From the NCBI GenBank assembly GCA_016217595.1, contig JACRHS010000031.1, forward strand, positions 1-64,000: a stretch of 64,000 nt of DNA. Reading direction: 5' to 3'. This document shows, one piece after another, positions 17,961 to 26,251 of this stretch; position 1 is the stretch's first letter; the number at the start of each line of letters is the position of its first letter. The position numbers were made by a program, and so were the translations under genes. The DNA is from Opitutia bacterium (lineage in GTDB: Bacteria; Verrucomicrobiota; Verrucomicrobiia; Opitutales; Opitutaceae). The notes below the pieces were generated by a model that was given only the letters and a program-made list of their open reading frames with translations, had not been told where the DNA came from and ran no database searches.

Positions 17961-18076
17961 TTTATTGAGTATCGCGTAGGTCAGGCTGGCAGTGGTGGCG
18001 CGCGTTGTCCTCAACGCGCGTCGAGCGTCTTGGGGGACAAGTCGCTCCACCGAAGACGGTCATACTATTGCGCGAG
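17961..18076. repeat. 110-bp dispersed repeat, copy A
   Basis: Starts TTTATTGAG, contains the hairpin GCGCGTTGTCCTCAACGCGC and the stretch GTCGCTCCACCGAAGACGGTCA, and ends near ATTGCGCGAG. It aligns over its whole length with 36131-36241 and over its first ~60 bases with 33541-33599. It contains no open frame of note, and structured RNA or REP-like DNA are both possible. It occupies most of the spacer between the two methyltransferase genes. Confidence 0.7.
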
Positions 18077-18083
18077 CCTTACT

Positions 18084-18111
18084 CATCCGTGCCATCCGCG
18101 AAATCCGTGGT
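18084..18111. repeat. CCACGGATTTCA repeat, copy 2 (inverted)
   Basis: CATCCGTGCCATCCGCGAAATCCGTGGT is the inverted counterpart of 17925-17953. It ends 79 bases before the start of the SpoU-type methyltransferase. Confidence 0.65.
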
Positions 18112-18190
18112 CAATGATCCGTCGTTTGGAAAAGGGCGAAACTCGGGCTCGATTCTCTGCGCGCTCCGTGTCTTGTATGCCTTCCGCAGC

Positions 18191-18994
18191 ATGGTCGAAA
18201 AAATCTCCAGCCTTCAGAATCCGCGCGTGAAGCAGCTCGTGAAGCTGCGCGACCGCCGGCCGCGCGACGAAGCCGGCGTGTTTCTCGTCGAGGGTTACCG
18301 CGAGATCCGGCGCGCGTTGGAGAAGTCCGTGCCGCTGCAGGAGCTCTATTACGCGCCCGAGTGGTTTTTGGGCGAAAACGAGCCCGCGCTCATCGCCCAG
18401 GCAGAGGCCGCCGGCGCGCGGCTGTTCGAGCTCACGCGGGACGCGTTTGCCAAGGTGGCCTACCGCGAGCGTCCCGACGGCCTGCTCGCCGTCGCCCCGC
18501 AATGGCACCGGGCGCTGGCCGATCTCGCGTTGCCCGTCGCGCCGTTTCTCCTCGTGGTCGAGGCCATCGAGAAGCCCGGCAACCTCGGCACCATCCTGCG
18601 CAGCGCCGACGCCGCCGGTTGCGACGCCGTGATCGTGTGCGATCCGGTGACGGATATTTTCAACCCCAACGTCGTCCGCGCCTCGACCGGCGTGTTGTTT
18701 TCCGTTCCGCTGGTGGTGGCGGAAAGCACTGGCGTGCACGCGTGGCTGCGGGAGAAAGGCATCCGCGCCATCGCCACGACGCCGGCGGCGACGACGCTTT
18801 ACACCGACGCCGATTTGCGCGGTCCGCTGGCGGTGGTGATGGGCAGCGAGCAATACGGGTTGAGCGATTTCTGGCTGAAGAACGCCGACCTCCCCGTGCG
18901 CATCCCGATGGCGGGTCAGGCCGATTCGCTCAACGTGGCGATGGCCACGATCATCACGCTCTTCGAAGCCGTGCGGCAACGCGGCGGCGGGTAG
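18191..18994 (+). CDS. SpoU-family RNA 2'-O-methyltransferase
   Basis: 267 aa from the ATG at 18191; an in-frame upstream extension to 18005 runs through repeat sequence and is rejected. It has the N-terminal substrate-binding domain of the TrmH/RlmB type (ISSLQNPRVKQLVKLRDRR, then VFLVEGYREI). The three SPOUT motifs of the knotted SAM site follow: NLGTILRSADAAG (131-143), VMGSEQYGLSD (about 216-226) and IPMAGQADSLNVA (about 237-249). It methylates a ribose in rRNA or tRNA; the target nucleotide is not deducible. It is divergent from the TrmA-type gene, across the repeat-filled spacer. Confidence 0.9.
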   Translation: MVEKISSLQNPRVKQLVKLRDRRPRDEAGVFLVEGYREIRRALEKSVPLQELYYAPEWFLGENEPALIAQAEAAGARLFELTRDAFAKVAYRERPDGLLAVAPQWHRALADLALPVAPFLLVVEAIEKPGNLGTILRSADAAGCDAVIVCDPVTDIFNPNVVRASTGVLFSVPLVVAESTGVHAWLREKGIRAIATTPAATTLYTDADLRGPLAVVMGSEQYGLSDFWLKNADLPVRIPMAGQADSLNVAMATIITLFEAVRQRGGG

Positions 18995-19617
18995 CAGATT
19001 CGGTTCGCGCGAAAACGGCAGGGACTCCGCGGTTCGGGAGGGAGCGTGAGAGTTGACGAGCGGCGTGTCGCTTGGTTCCTGCGTCAAACGTGCCGCAAGT
19101 ATTCACAATACTCGGTTTGGTTCCCTATTCTTGGCCTCACACGGAATAGATAATTAACGGTATGGACTATCCAAATAGAGCCAACAAAGCACATGTTATA
19201 GAGATAATAAGTGCAATAATAGCCTCTCCTAATAATTGCCCTCCACTAGCCTCAGAAACAGGAGTTGATTTCCAAAAGAAATCACCAAGTGAAAAACGCG
19301 TCCCCTTAAGACCCTTTTTTAGAGCCCATCTGAAAAACGACAAAGACGAGATCGCGCACCCAACAGATACCAAGCAATATATGATTATTAACGCCTTCAG
19401 TTTTATATCTCCTGATATGATTTTTAGCTCATCACAGCTATTGGTGGCTACTGAATAAATACATGCAATTTTCGTCAATGATGGGTATTGGTCCAATACT
19501 AATCTGGAATGCGAATCAATCCTAGTGGGTTATATGTTAATTATCGCCGCTAGCCGCTTCGCCCTGCGAACCATTTGTATTATCCACGTGGCGAGCACGC
19601 CATGAGCGCCAGCGCCC
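18995..19617. other. AT-rich island between a methyltransferase and a permease gene
   Basis: From about 19090 to 19560 the sequence is markedly AT-rich, against a surrounding GC content well above 60 percent by eye. It holds two overlapping, opposed open frames (19162-19458 plus, 19167-19496 minus) with no good ribosome binding sites. The composition suggests acquired DNA or a decayed remnant. Confidence 0.5.
19167..19496 (-). CDS. Possible small membrane protein in AT-rich island
   Basis: 109 aa from a TTG start; no internal Met is available and no clear ribosome binding site precedes it. Two hydrophobic segments are visible: ALIIIYCLVSVGCAISSLSFF, and LLGEAIIALIISITCALLALF at the C-terminus. 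A basic loop (RWALKKGLKGTR) separates them, which is a plausible two-span membrane protein. A competing plus-strand frame (19162-19458, 98 aa) covers nearly the same bases and has only one moderately hydrophobic stretch. Codon use is unlike the rest of the window. It could equally be non-coding. Confidence 0.3.
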   Translation of the reverse strand: MDQYPSLTKIACIYSVATNSCDELKIISGDIKLKALIIIYCLVSVGCAISSLSFFRWALKKGLKGTRFSLGDFFWKSTPVSEASGGQLLGEAIIALIISITCALLALFG

Positions 19618-21033
19618 TCACCCCATCCGGCTGCGGATGAAAACGAAGTAGGCGACGAGGAGCGCGGCGAGTATATAGGTGAGCCAGCCCACCCGCGCGC
19701 CCTGGCCGCTGAAGAATTTCACGATCGGATAACTGATGAAGCCCAGCGCCAGGCCGTCGGCAATCGAGTACGTCAGCGGGATGCCCACCAGCGTCAGAAA
19801 CGCCGGGATCGATTCGCTATAGTCCTGCCAGTCGATCTGGCCGACGTTCTGGATCATCATAGCGCCGACAATCACCAGCGCCGGCGCGGTGATCGGCGGA
19901 TAACTGCCCACCATCGCGATCAGCGGACTGAAAAACAGTGCCAGCAAAAACAGCAGCGCGACGACGATCCCGGTCAGCCCGGTGCGTCCGCCCTGCTCCA
20001 CCCCGGCGGCGCTTTCGATGAAGCTCGTGACCGTGCTCGTGCCCAGCGCCGCGCCCGCCACCGTGCCGACGGCATCGGAGAGCATCGCCTGCCGCGCGCG
20101 CGGCAGCTGGTTGTCCCGGATGAAACCGGCCTGCGTGCACACGCCGATGAGCGTGCCGATGGCGTCGAACACTAGCATGAACAGAAACACGAAGATCAGC
20201 GGCAGCATCGGGAGCGACAGCGCGTGCGTCAGATCCATCTTGAAAAACGTGGGCGCCAGCGACGGCGGCGCGGCGACGATCCCCTGCGCAAACGCGAACC
20301 GTTGCACGAGCATCGACTGGGCGACTTCCGGTGTCGCAGCGAGTGCGGGCGGTAGCAGGGGCAGCGCCGCTTTGCAGGCCGCGGCCAGTGCCGTCGCGCC
20401 GACGATGCCCCAGAGGATCGAGCCGCGCACCCGGCGCGCGTGCAGCACCGCCATGAGCAGCAGGCCGAAGAAAAACACCAGCAGGTCGGGCGAGCCGAAG
20501 TGGGTGTTCAACTTCACGGCGGTGCCGGGGTCTTTGAGGATGAGCCCGGCGTTTTGCAGTCCGATGAACGCGATAAACAGGCCGATGCCGGCGGCGATGG
20601 CGTGTTTCAACCCGGGGCTGACGGCGTTGAAAATCAGCTCGCGCAGGCCGGCGAGCGAGAGGAGCAGAAACAGCACGCCGGAGATGAACACCGCACCCAG
20701 CGCCACTTCCCAGGAGTTGGCGTACCCGGCGGCGGCCGCGGCGGGGATCGCGGAGAAGACGAAGAAGAAGTTTTCCCCCATGCCCGGCGCCTGTGCGATC
20801 GGGTAGCGGGCGTAGAGGGCCATCAGCGCCGTCGCCAGCGCCGCCGACAGGCACGTGGCGGTGGTGACCGCGCCGAAATCCATCCCCGTCGGCTTGCCGA
20901 ACATCGCGCCCGACAGCACGGCGGGCTGGACGAAGATGATATAGGCCATCGTCAGAAACGTGGTGACGCCGGCCAGCACTTCGATGCGCGCGCTGGTGCG
21001 GTTTTCTGTGAGGCGAAAGAGGCGTTCGAGCAT
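19618..21033 (-). CDS. NCS2/AzgA-family purine permease
   Basis: 471 aa from the ATG at 21033; a longer frame to 21282 is rejected because it overlaps the neighbouring gene and is low-complexity. An inner-membrane symporter of nucleobases, most likely adenine, guanine or hypoxanthine as in the AzgA/PbuG branch. The typical start is ENRTSARIEVLAGVTTFLTM. It also has the QAPGMGENFFF motif in TM3, GIGLFIAFIGLQNAG, and SFIESAAGVEQGGRTGLT, the second half-site. About 12-14 hydrophobic segments are visible. Confidence 0.9.
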   Translation of the reverse strand: MLERLFRLTENRTSARIEVLAGVTTFLTMAYIIFVQPAVLSGAMFGKPTGMDFGAVTTATCLSAALATALMALYARYPIAQAPGMGENFFFVFSAIPAAAAAGYANSWEVALGAVFISGVLFLLLSLAGLRELIFNAVSPGLKHAIAAGIGLFIAFIGLQNAGLILKDPGTAVKLNTHFGSPDLLVFFFGLLLMAVLHARRVRGSILWGIVGATALAAACKAALPLLPPALAATPEVAQSMLVQRFAFAQGIVAAPPSLAPTFFKMDLTHALSLPMLPLIFVFLFMLVFDAIGTLIGVCTQAGFIRDNQLPRARQAMLSDAVGTVAGAALGTSTVTSFIESAAGVEQGGRTGLTGIVVALLFLLALFFSPLIAMVGSYPPITAPALVIVGAMMIQNVGQIDWQDYSESIPAFLTLVGIPLTYSIADGLALGFISYPIVKFFSGQGARVGWLTYILAALLVAYFVFIRSRMG

Positions 21034-21142
21034 GGGCGGTGGGGCGCAGCGCAGCGGAGAGAATTCCAGCAGCGGGCGGTCGCCATACGGGCGCAGGCCG
21101 CGGCCGGTGGCAATAGTTGACTGCCTCTCGGCGGGGTGCGCT

Positions 21143-23113
21143 TCAGGGCGTTTCGTAGAGCTCGGCGAGGCAGATGCCGGCGTTGGCGGGGGCGCCAGAC
21201 TGGACGCGGGCGGAGTACTGGCCGGGCGGAATGCGGCAGAGTAATGCGGCATCGCGACTGTTCGCCGGGAGCGCGAAAGCACCCAGCGTGGCGCTCAATG
21301 CCGTTAGCTGTTCGGTGGTCGCGGCGTTGCCCCAGTCGTCGTTGGTGGCGAGGGCGCCGCCACTGGCGTCCAGCACCGTCACGGTGGTGTCGTCGATGCA
21401 GCCGCTGACGCCGCAGGCGCGGAGCGCCGGGCTGAGGCCGCGCACCAGCAGCCGCCGGTGGCCGTGGCCGGCGACCACGAAGCCCACGATCAATTGCCGG
21501 TCGCCGGTTTCCACCCGGCCGCGGGTCGAGAGGTTGACCAGCCGCGCGCCATCGGTCTGCGAGACATCGTAGATTTCGAGCAGCACGAGGCCGGAGGTGG
21601 CGTTGGCCCCAACCGGCGGCGTGTCGTCGTCGGGCGCGAGCGAGACGGAATAGAGCCCGGCGCCCAGTTCGAGCAACAGGGCGGTGTCGCCGGTGGTGCG
21701 ACCGCCCCAGTCTTTCAGCGCGAAGGCGCCGACCTCGCGGCTGACGGTCTGGATGCGCGGATCGAGGCCCGTGGTCCCCGGGCCGGTGGCGACGATCAAG
21801 TCTTGGGTGCGACAGCTCGCGATCACGCGCTGGGTTTGGTCGCGCACGGTCAGGCGGGGCTTGGGCAGCAGCTGGTCGCGCGGCAGGCCGTAGTCGCCGA
21901 GCGTGGGGCCGACGCCGCGAATCAGCAGCGTTTTGCGGGCGGAGTCCGGTCCGGCGAGGACGAGGCCGCCGATCAGGGCGTTCTCGCCGGTGCTGGCGAT
22001 GCCGCGGGTGGAGAGGTTGACCAGCTGCGTGGCGCCGTCGGAGGGCGGCACGGGGATTTGCGGCGGACGGACGGTGTCGGACACGCCATCCCAGCCGGCG
22101 ATCCGCGCGAGCATCCACCACATGGCCTTGGCCAGGCGCAACGCGCCGCGTTGCCCGATGTGATCGCCGTCCTCGGCGTACGCGCCGTCGAGATCCAGCA
22201 TGTTGTCGCTGTGAATGAAGGGATAGGTGCGCGGGGTGCCGCCGCGATCGGTCCACGCCTGCGTGCCCGGCTGCCCCGCGTCGCTCCAACACAAAATATC
22301 GGCGTAATCGAAGAGCAGGCGGTCGCCGGACGCGCGCACGTAGCGGCGAATCGCCTCGTGTTTCAAGTGGCGCTGGTAGCCGTTCTCGCCGGTGTTGCCG
22401 CTGCCGTCGACCGGCCCGGTGGTGAAAAACACCTTGGTCGGCCAGCCGTTGGCCCGGCAGTAATCGCTGTAGTGCTGCGTCGCCTCCAGATACGTGTCGA
22501 GGCAGACGCGGTTGCCCGTGAGCGCGGAGTCCGCGGCATCGAGGCCCCAACGCAGATTGCCGTCCGGTCCGCCGATCGAGGCGCCGGCCCAACGCACCTT
22601 AAACTCGGGGTCGATCTCGCCGCCGGGCGAGTTGGACGTCATATCCCAACACCAACCGAACCCGAAGGCGGCGATGGGCAGGCCGTGTGTGTGGCAATAA
22701 GTCAGATGGTCCTTGGTGCGTTGGATCGCCTCGGCGCTGGTGAACCAGTCTTCCTCGCCGTACCCGACGACCCAGCCGCTGGTGCGCGTCAGGTCGCCCC
22801 ACGTGGCGCGGTTGAGGCGGAGATTCTGGTCGGTGGCGCCCAGCGGCGGCGTGCGATCCACCGAGGAGACGGCGAACCGGCTGTCTTGGCTGGCCAGCAG
22901 ATTGCAGCCGAGGCGGTACGCCGAGGAGTGCGACTCGCCCGGCAGGTTGAGCCACATTTTTTTCACCAGGGCGAGGTAGGCCGGCGGGATCTTTTGATAC
23001 TGCGCGACGACGGTGTGATCCGCGACGATGGGGTCCTGCGCCCACGTGCTTGGCGTCGCCCAACCGAGCAAGGCGACAACGCTCCAGACCGCGGCTTTCT
23101 TGGGGGTAAACAT
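21143..23113 (-). CDS. Exported SGNH-like protein with two tandem C-terminal modules
   Basis: 656 aa from the ATG at 23113 (an upstream in-frame start at 23167 would precede the signal peptide). The signal peptide reaches about residue 24 (VWSVVALLGWATPSTWA). The N-terminal ~320 residues look like a GDSL/SGNH-type hydrolase domain, with PGESHSSAYR near the start and GDHIGQRGALRLAKAMW at the end supplying the D-x-x-H-like pair. The exact activity is unknown. Two ~130-residue repeats follow, each starting LVNLSTRG and carrying LLIRGVGPTL or LLVRGLSPAL. From memory these modules are frequent in exported verrucomicrobial proteins, probably as surface or matrix-binding domains. Confidence 0.75.
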   Translation of the reverse strand: MFTPKKAAVWSVVALLGWATPSTWAQDPIVADHTVVAQYQKIPPAYLALVKKMWLNLPGESHSSAYRLGCNLLASQDSRFAVSSVDRTPPLGATDQNLRLNRATWGDLTRTSGWVVGYGEEDWFTSAEAIQRTKDHLTYCHTHGLPIAAFGFGWCWDMTSNSPGGEIDPEFKVRWAGASIGGPDGNLRWGLDAADSALTGNRVCLDTYLEATQHYSDYCRANGWPTKVFFTTGPVDGSGNTGENGYQRHLKHEAIRRYVRASGDRLLFDYADILCWSDAGQPGTQAWTDRGGTPRTYPFIHSDNMLDLDGAYAEDGDHIGQRGALRLAKAMWWMLARIAGWDGVSDTVRPPQIPVPPSDGATQLVNLSTRGIASTGENALIGGLVLAGPDSARKTLLIRGVGPTLGDYGLPRDQLLPKPRLTVRDQTQRVIASCRTQDLIVATGPGTTGLDPRIQTVSREVGAFALKDWGGRTTGDTALLLELGAGLYSVSLAPDDDTPPVGANATSGLVLLEIYDVSQTDGARLVNLSTRGRVETGDRQLIVGFVVAGHGHRRLLVRGLSPALRACGVSGCIDDTTVTVLDASGGALATNDDWGNAATTEQLTALSATLGAFALPANSRDAALLCRIPPGQYSARVQSGAPANAGICLAELYETP

Positions 23114-23200
23114 GATCGCCAAACTACACCGCCGCCGGGCGCGGAGAGAATCCCAGAGTGTGTGCAAAACCGGTAAATCTCGCCCGCCCGCCCCGCCCGG

Positions 23201-26200
23201 CTACACCCCCGTCTTCTCCGGCCCCGGCGGCGGGATGAGGGAGTACATCACGGGGGTCACGAGGCGCGAGAGGAGCAGCGAGCTGATCAGGCCGCCGACG
23301 ATCACCACCGCGAGCGGCGAAAACAGCCCCGAGCCCTCGACCGCGACCGGCAGCAGCGCGCCGAGCGCCGTGAACGTCGTCAGCACCACCGGCAGGAAAC
23401 GCACCTCGCCGGCGCGTTCGATCGCCTCGTGCAGCGGCACGCCTTGCGCGCGCAGCTGGTTGGTGAAGTCGACCAGCAGAATGCTGTTTTTAATCTCGAT
23501 GCCGATGAGCGCGATGAACCCGATGGTCGCCACAAACGAGAGCGTGTAGCCCGTGAGATAGAGCGCCAGCAGGCCGCCGATCACGCCGAGCGGAATGACC
23601 GACGCCACGATGAACGTCCCGCGGAAGCTGCGAAACTCGAGCACCAGCACCGCCAGCACGCCGAAGATCGCCACGATGACCGCGGTGCCGATGCCGCCGA
23701 AACTCTCGCGGCTGCTCTCGACTTCGCCGCCGAACTCGAAGCGGAAACCCGGCGGCAGCTTGAGCGCGGCGAGCCGCTGCTCCACCTCGGCGGTGAGCCG
23801 GTCGGTGTTGAAACCGGGCTGCACCCGCGCGGCCACGCCGACGAAGCGCTGGCGGTCGAAGCGCGAGATGGAGTTGGGCGAGCGCGAAAACTCCAGCGAT
23901 GCCACCTGGCCGAGCGGCACGGCGGCGCCGCTCTGACTGGCGACGGTGAGATGCGACCAAGCCGTGAGGTCGCCGCGTTCGCCGCGCGGGGCCATCACGC
24001 GCACGCCGTAGCTGTCGCCGTCGGACTCGATGTAGCGCGTGGCGACGAGCCCGGCCACGCCGAGGCGCGCGACGCGGTCGATCTCCGGCAAAGCCACGCC
24101 GAGCAACGCGGCCTTGGGGCGGTCGATCACGAGCTGCAAATCGGTGCGGGGCACGCGCAGCGGATTCTGCATGTTGGCGGTGCCGGGGATGGCGGTGATC
24201 AGGTTCTCGACGTCGCCGGCGACGCGGGCGAGTTGCGTGAGGTCCTCGCCGAAGATGCGCACCTCGATGGGCGCGGCGATGGGCGGGCCGTTCTCGAATT
24301 CGCGCACCGTGATCGTGACGCCGGGGATGGTGGCGAGGCTGCGCCGGAGCTGCTCCAGGTCGGCGGGCGTGCGCTTGGGATCGTACGCGTGCAGCGTGCC
24401 GAGGATCTCGGCGAAGTTGGCGCGGAGATTGGCCGCCTCCATGTTGTAATAAACCTGCGGATTGCCGTGCCCGACGTTGGTCTGGAAATGCCGGACGATC
24501 GGCAGCGTCGCGAGGCGCGCCTCGACCTGGCGCGCGAGGGCGTCGGTGGCGCTGACGCTGGAGCCCTCGGGCAGTTCGATCTGCACGAGAAACTGCGGGA
24601 TGCCGGCGACCGGGAAGAGCGAGAAGCCGATGGCCGGCACCAGGGCGAGGCTGCCGGCGAAGAGCAGCGTCGCGCCGACGAGCGTGGTTTTGCGGCGTTT
24701 CATGCACCAGTGCAGCAACGGCCGGTAGGTGGTGTGGATCACGTATTGCAGGCCGCGCAGGAGCCGGTTGCCCTCGGATTCCTCGTGCGCCGTCATCAGC
24801 CGGCTGGCGAGGAACGGCATGAGCGTGAGCGCGACGATGAGCGACGCCAGCACGGTGTACACCACGGCGAGCGGCAGGCAGCGGATGAAGCTCCCCGAGC
24901 CGCCCGGCAGCGCGAGCAACGGCAGGAAGGCGAACACCAGCGCGAACGTCGTGCCCAGCACCGCCACCGCGATCTGCTGGGTGCCTTGCAACGCCGCCTC
25001 GATGGGCGCGCAACCCTGGCGCCGGAACCGCGCGATGTTTTCCACCACCACGATGGAGTCGTCGACCAGCAGGCCGAGCGCGATCACGAGGCCGACGATG
25101 GTGAGCTGGTTGAGCGTGTGACCGGTGAAATGCAGCGCCGCGATGCCCATCGCAAGCGACAGCGGGATCGACACCAGCACGAGCAGCGAGGCGCGCCAGC
25201 CGAGCGGCAGCACCGTGATCAACACCAGCACGAGCGCGATCACGAAATCCCGCAGCAGGCCGCCCAGCCGGTGGGAGACGTTGACCGACTGGTCGAAACC
25301 CGTTTCGAGGCGCACATCGGCCGGCAGTTCGCGGCGGTACTCGTCCGCGGCGGCGAGCAGCCCGGCGCGCACGTCGAAGATGTTTTGGTGCTCCTTCATC
25401 GTCGCCGTCACCCAGACGGCGCGCACGCCGTTGAAGCGCGCGACATACTCGGTGTCCTCGTAATCCCAGCGGACGTCGGCCACGTCGCCGAGGCGCACGG
25501 TGGCGCGCCCGGTGGCGAGCAGCGGCACGGCGCGGATTTCGTCGAGCGAGGCGTAGTAGCCGCTGGTCTTGAGATTGAAGCGGCGCGGCCCGAGCTCCAC
25601 GGCGCCGCCCGGCAGGTTGATGTTGTTGCCGGCGACGGCGTCGAGCACGCGGCCCACGGGCAGTTGCAACTGCGCCAGCCGGTCGAGGTCGAGCGACAGG
25701 CGCACCTGTTTTTCCGGGCAGGCCCACTGCTTCGCCTGCCGCACGCCGGGCACGCGCTCGAAACGCTTGCGCAACTTTTCCGCGAGCTGGTCGAGCCGCG
25801 CGTAGCTGGCGTCGGCCGACACCAGCGCGAGCTGCAACAGCGCCACGTCGGTGGTGCGGTAGCGGATCACCTCGATGCTCTGAATCTCCGCCGGCAGCTG
25901 CGGGCGCACGCTGTTCACCTGGCGGAGCAGCTCGTCGTATTTCTTGTCGGGATCGGTGCCGTATTCGAAATCTGTGTTCACCACGCAGACGCCGTCCTGC
26001 ACCTTGGTGACGAGCTTGGCCACGCGGTCGAGCTCCTTGATGGCGTCCTCAATGGGGCGGGCGACCTGTTGTTCGAGATCGTTCTGGTTCGCGCCCGGAC
26101 ACTGCACGATCACGACGCCGCCGGGGAAATTCGGATCGGGGTCCTCGGCGCGCGGGATCGAAGAAAACGCGAGCCAGCCCACCGCCGAGAGGGCGAGAAA

Positions 26201-26251
26201 CACCAGGATGGTGAACTGCGGATTTCTGACGGAAAACTCGGTGACTTTCAT
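23201..26251 (-). CDS. RND efflux transporter permease (AcrB/HAE1 type)
   Basis: 1016 aa, the inner-membrane pump of a tripartite efflux system driven by the proton gradient. It begins MKVTEFSVRNPQFTILVFLAL with the first membrane helix. The central HAE motifs are present, including GLLVDDSIVVVENIAR in TM4 (the proton-relay Asp pair), and the second half ends with IGIEIKNSILLVDF. Two large periplasmic loops are visible. Its start overlaps the end of the adaptor gene by 4 bases. The substrate is unknown. Confidence 0.93.
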   Translation of the reverse strand: MKVTEFSVRNPQFTILVFLALSAVGWLAFSSIPRAEDPDPNFPGGVVIVQCPGANQNDLEQQVARPIEDAIKELDRVAKLVTKVQDGVCVVNTDFEYGTDPDKKYDELLRQVNSVRPQLPAEIQSIEVIRYRTTDVALLQLALVSADASYARLDQLAEKLRKRFERVPGVRQAKQWACPEKQVRLSLDLDRLAQLQLPVGRVLDAVAGNNINLPGGAVELGPRRFNLKTSGYYASLDEIRAVPLLATGRATVRLGDVADVRWDYEDTEYVARFNGVRAVWVTATMKEHQNIFDVRAGLLAAADEYRRELPADVRLETGFDQSVNVSHRLGGLLRDFVIALVLVLITVLPLGWRASLLVLVSIPLSLAMGIAALHFTGHTLNQLTIVGLVIALGLLVDDSIVVVENIARFRRQGCAPIEAALQGTQQIAVAVLGTTFALVFAFLPLLALPGGSGSFIRCLPLAVVYTVLASLIVALTLMPFLASRLMTAHEESEGNRLLRGLQYVIHTTYRPLLHWCMKRRKTTLVGATLLFAGSLALVPAIGFSLFPVAGIPQFLVQIELPEGSSVSATDALARQVEARLATLPIVRHFQTNVGHGNPQVYYNMEAANLRANFAEILGTLHAYDPKRTPADLEQLRRSLATIPGVTITVREFENGPPIAAPIEVRIFGEDLTQLARVAGDVENLITAIPGTANMQNPLRVPRTDLQLVIDRPKAALLGVALPEIDRVARLGVAGLVATRYIESDGDSYGVRVMAPRGERGDLTAWSHLTVASQSGAAVPLGQVASLEFSRSPNSISRFDRQRFVGVAARVQPGFNTDRLTAEVEQRLAALKLPPGFRFEFGGEVESSRESFGGIGTAVIVAIFGVLAVLVLEFRSFRGTFIVASVIPLGVIGGLLALYLTGYTLSFVATIGFIALIGIEIKNSILLVDFTNQLRAQGVPLHEAIERAGEVRFLPVVLTTFTALGALLPVAVEGSGLFSPLAVVIVGGLISSLLLSRLVTPVMYSLIPPPGPEKTGV

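Noticed and set aside
19162-19458. 98-aa plus-strand frame in the AT-rich island
   Set aside because: No ribosome binding site, no recognisable domain, and it overlaps the slightly more plausible minus-strand membrane frame almost completely; mentioned there instead of listed as a gene.
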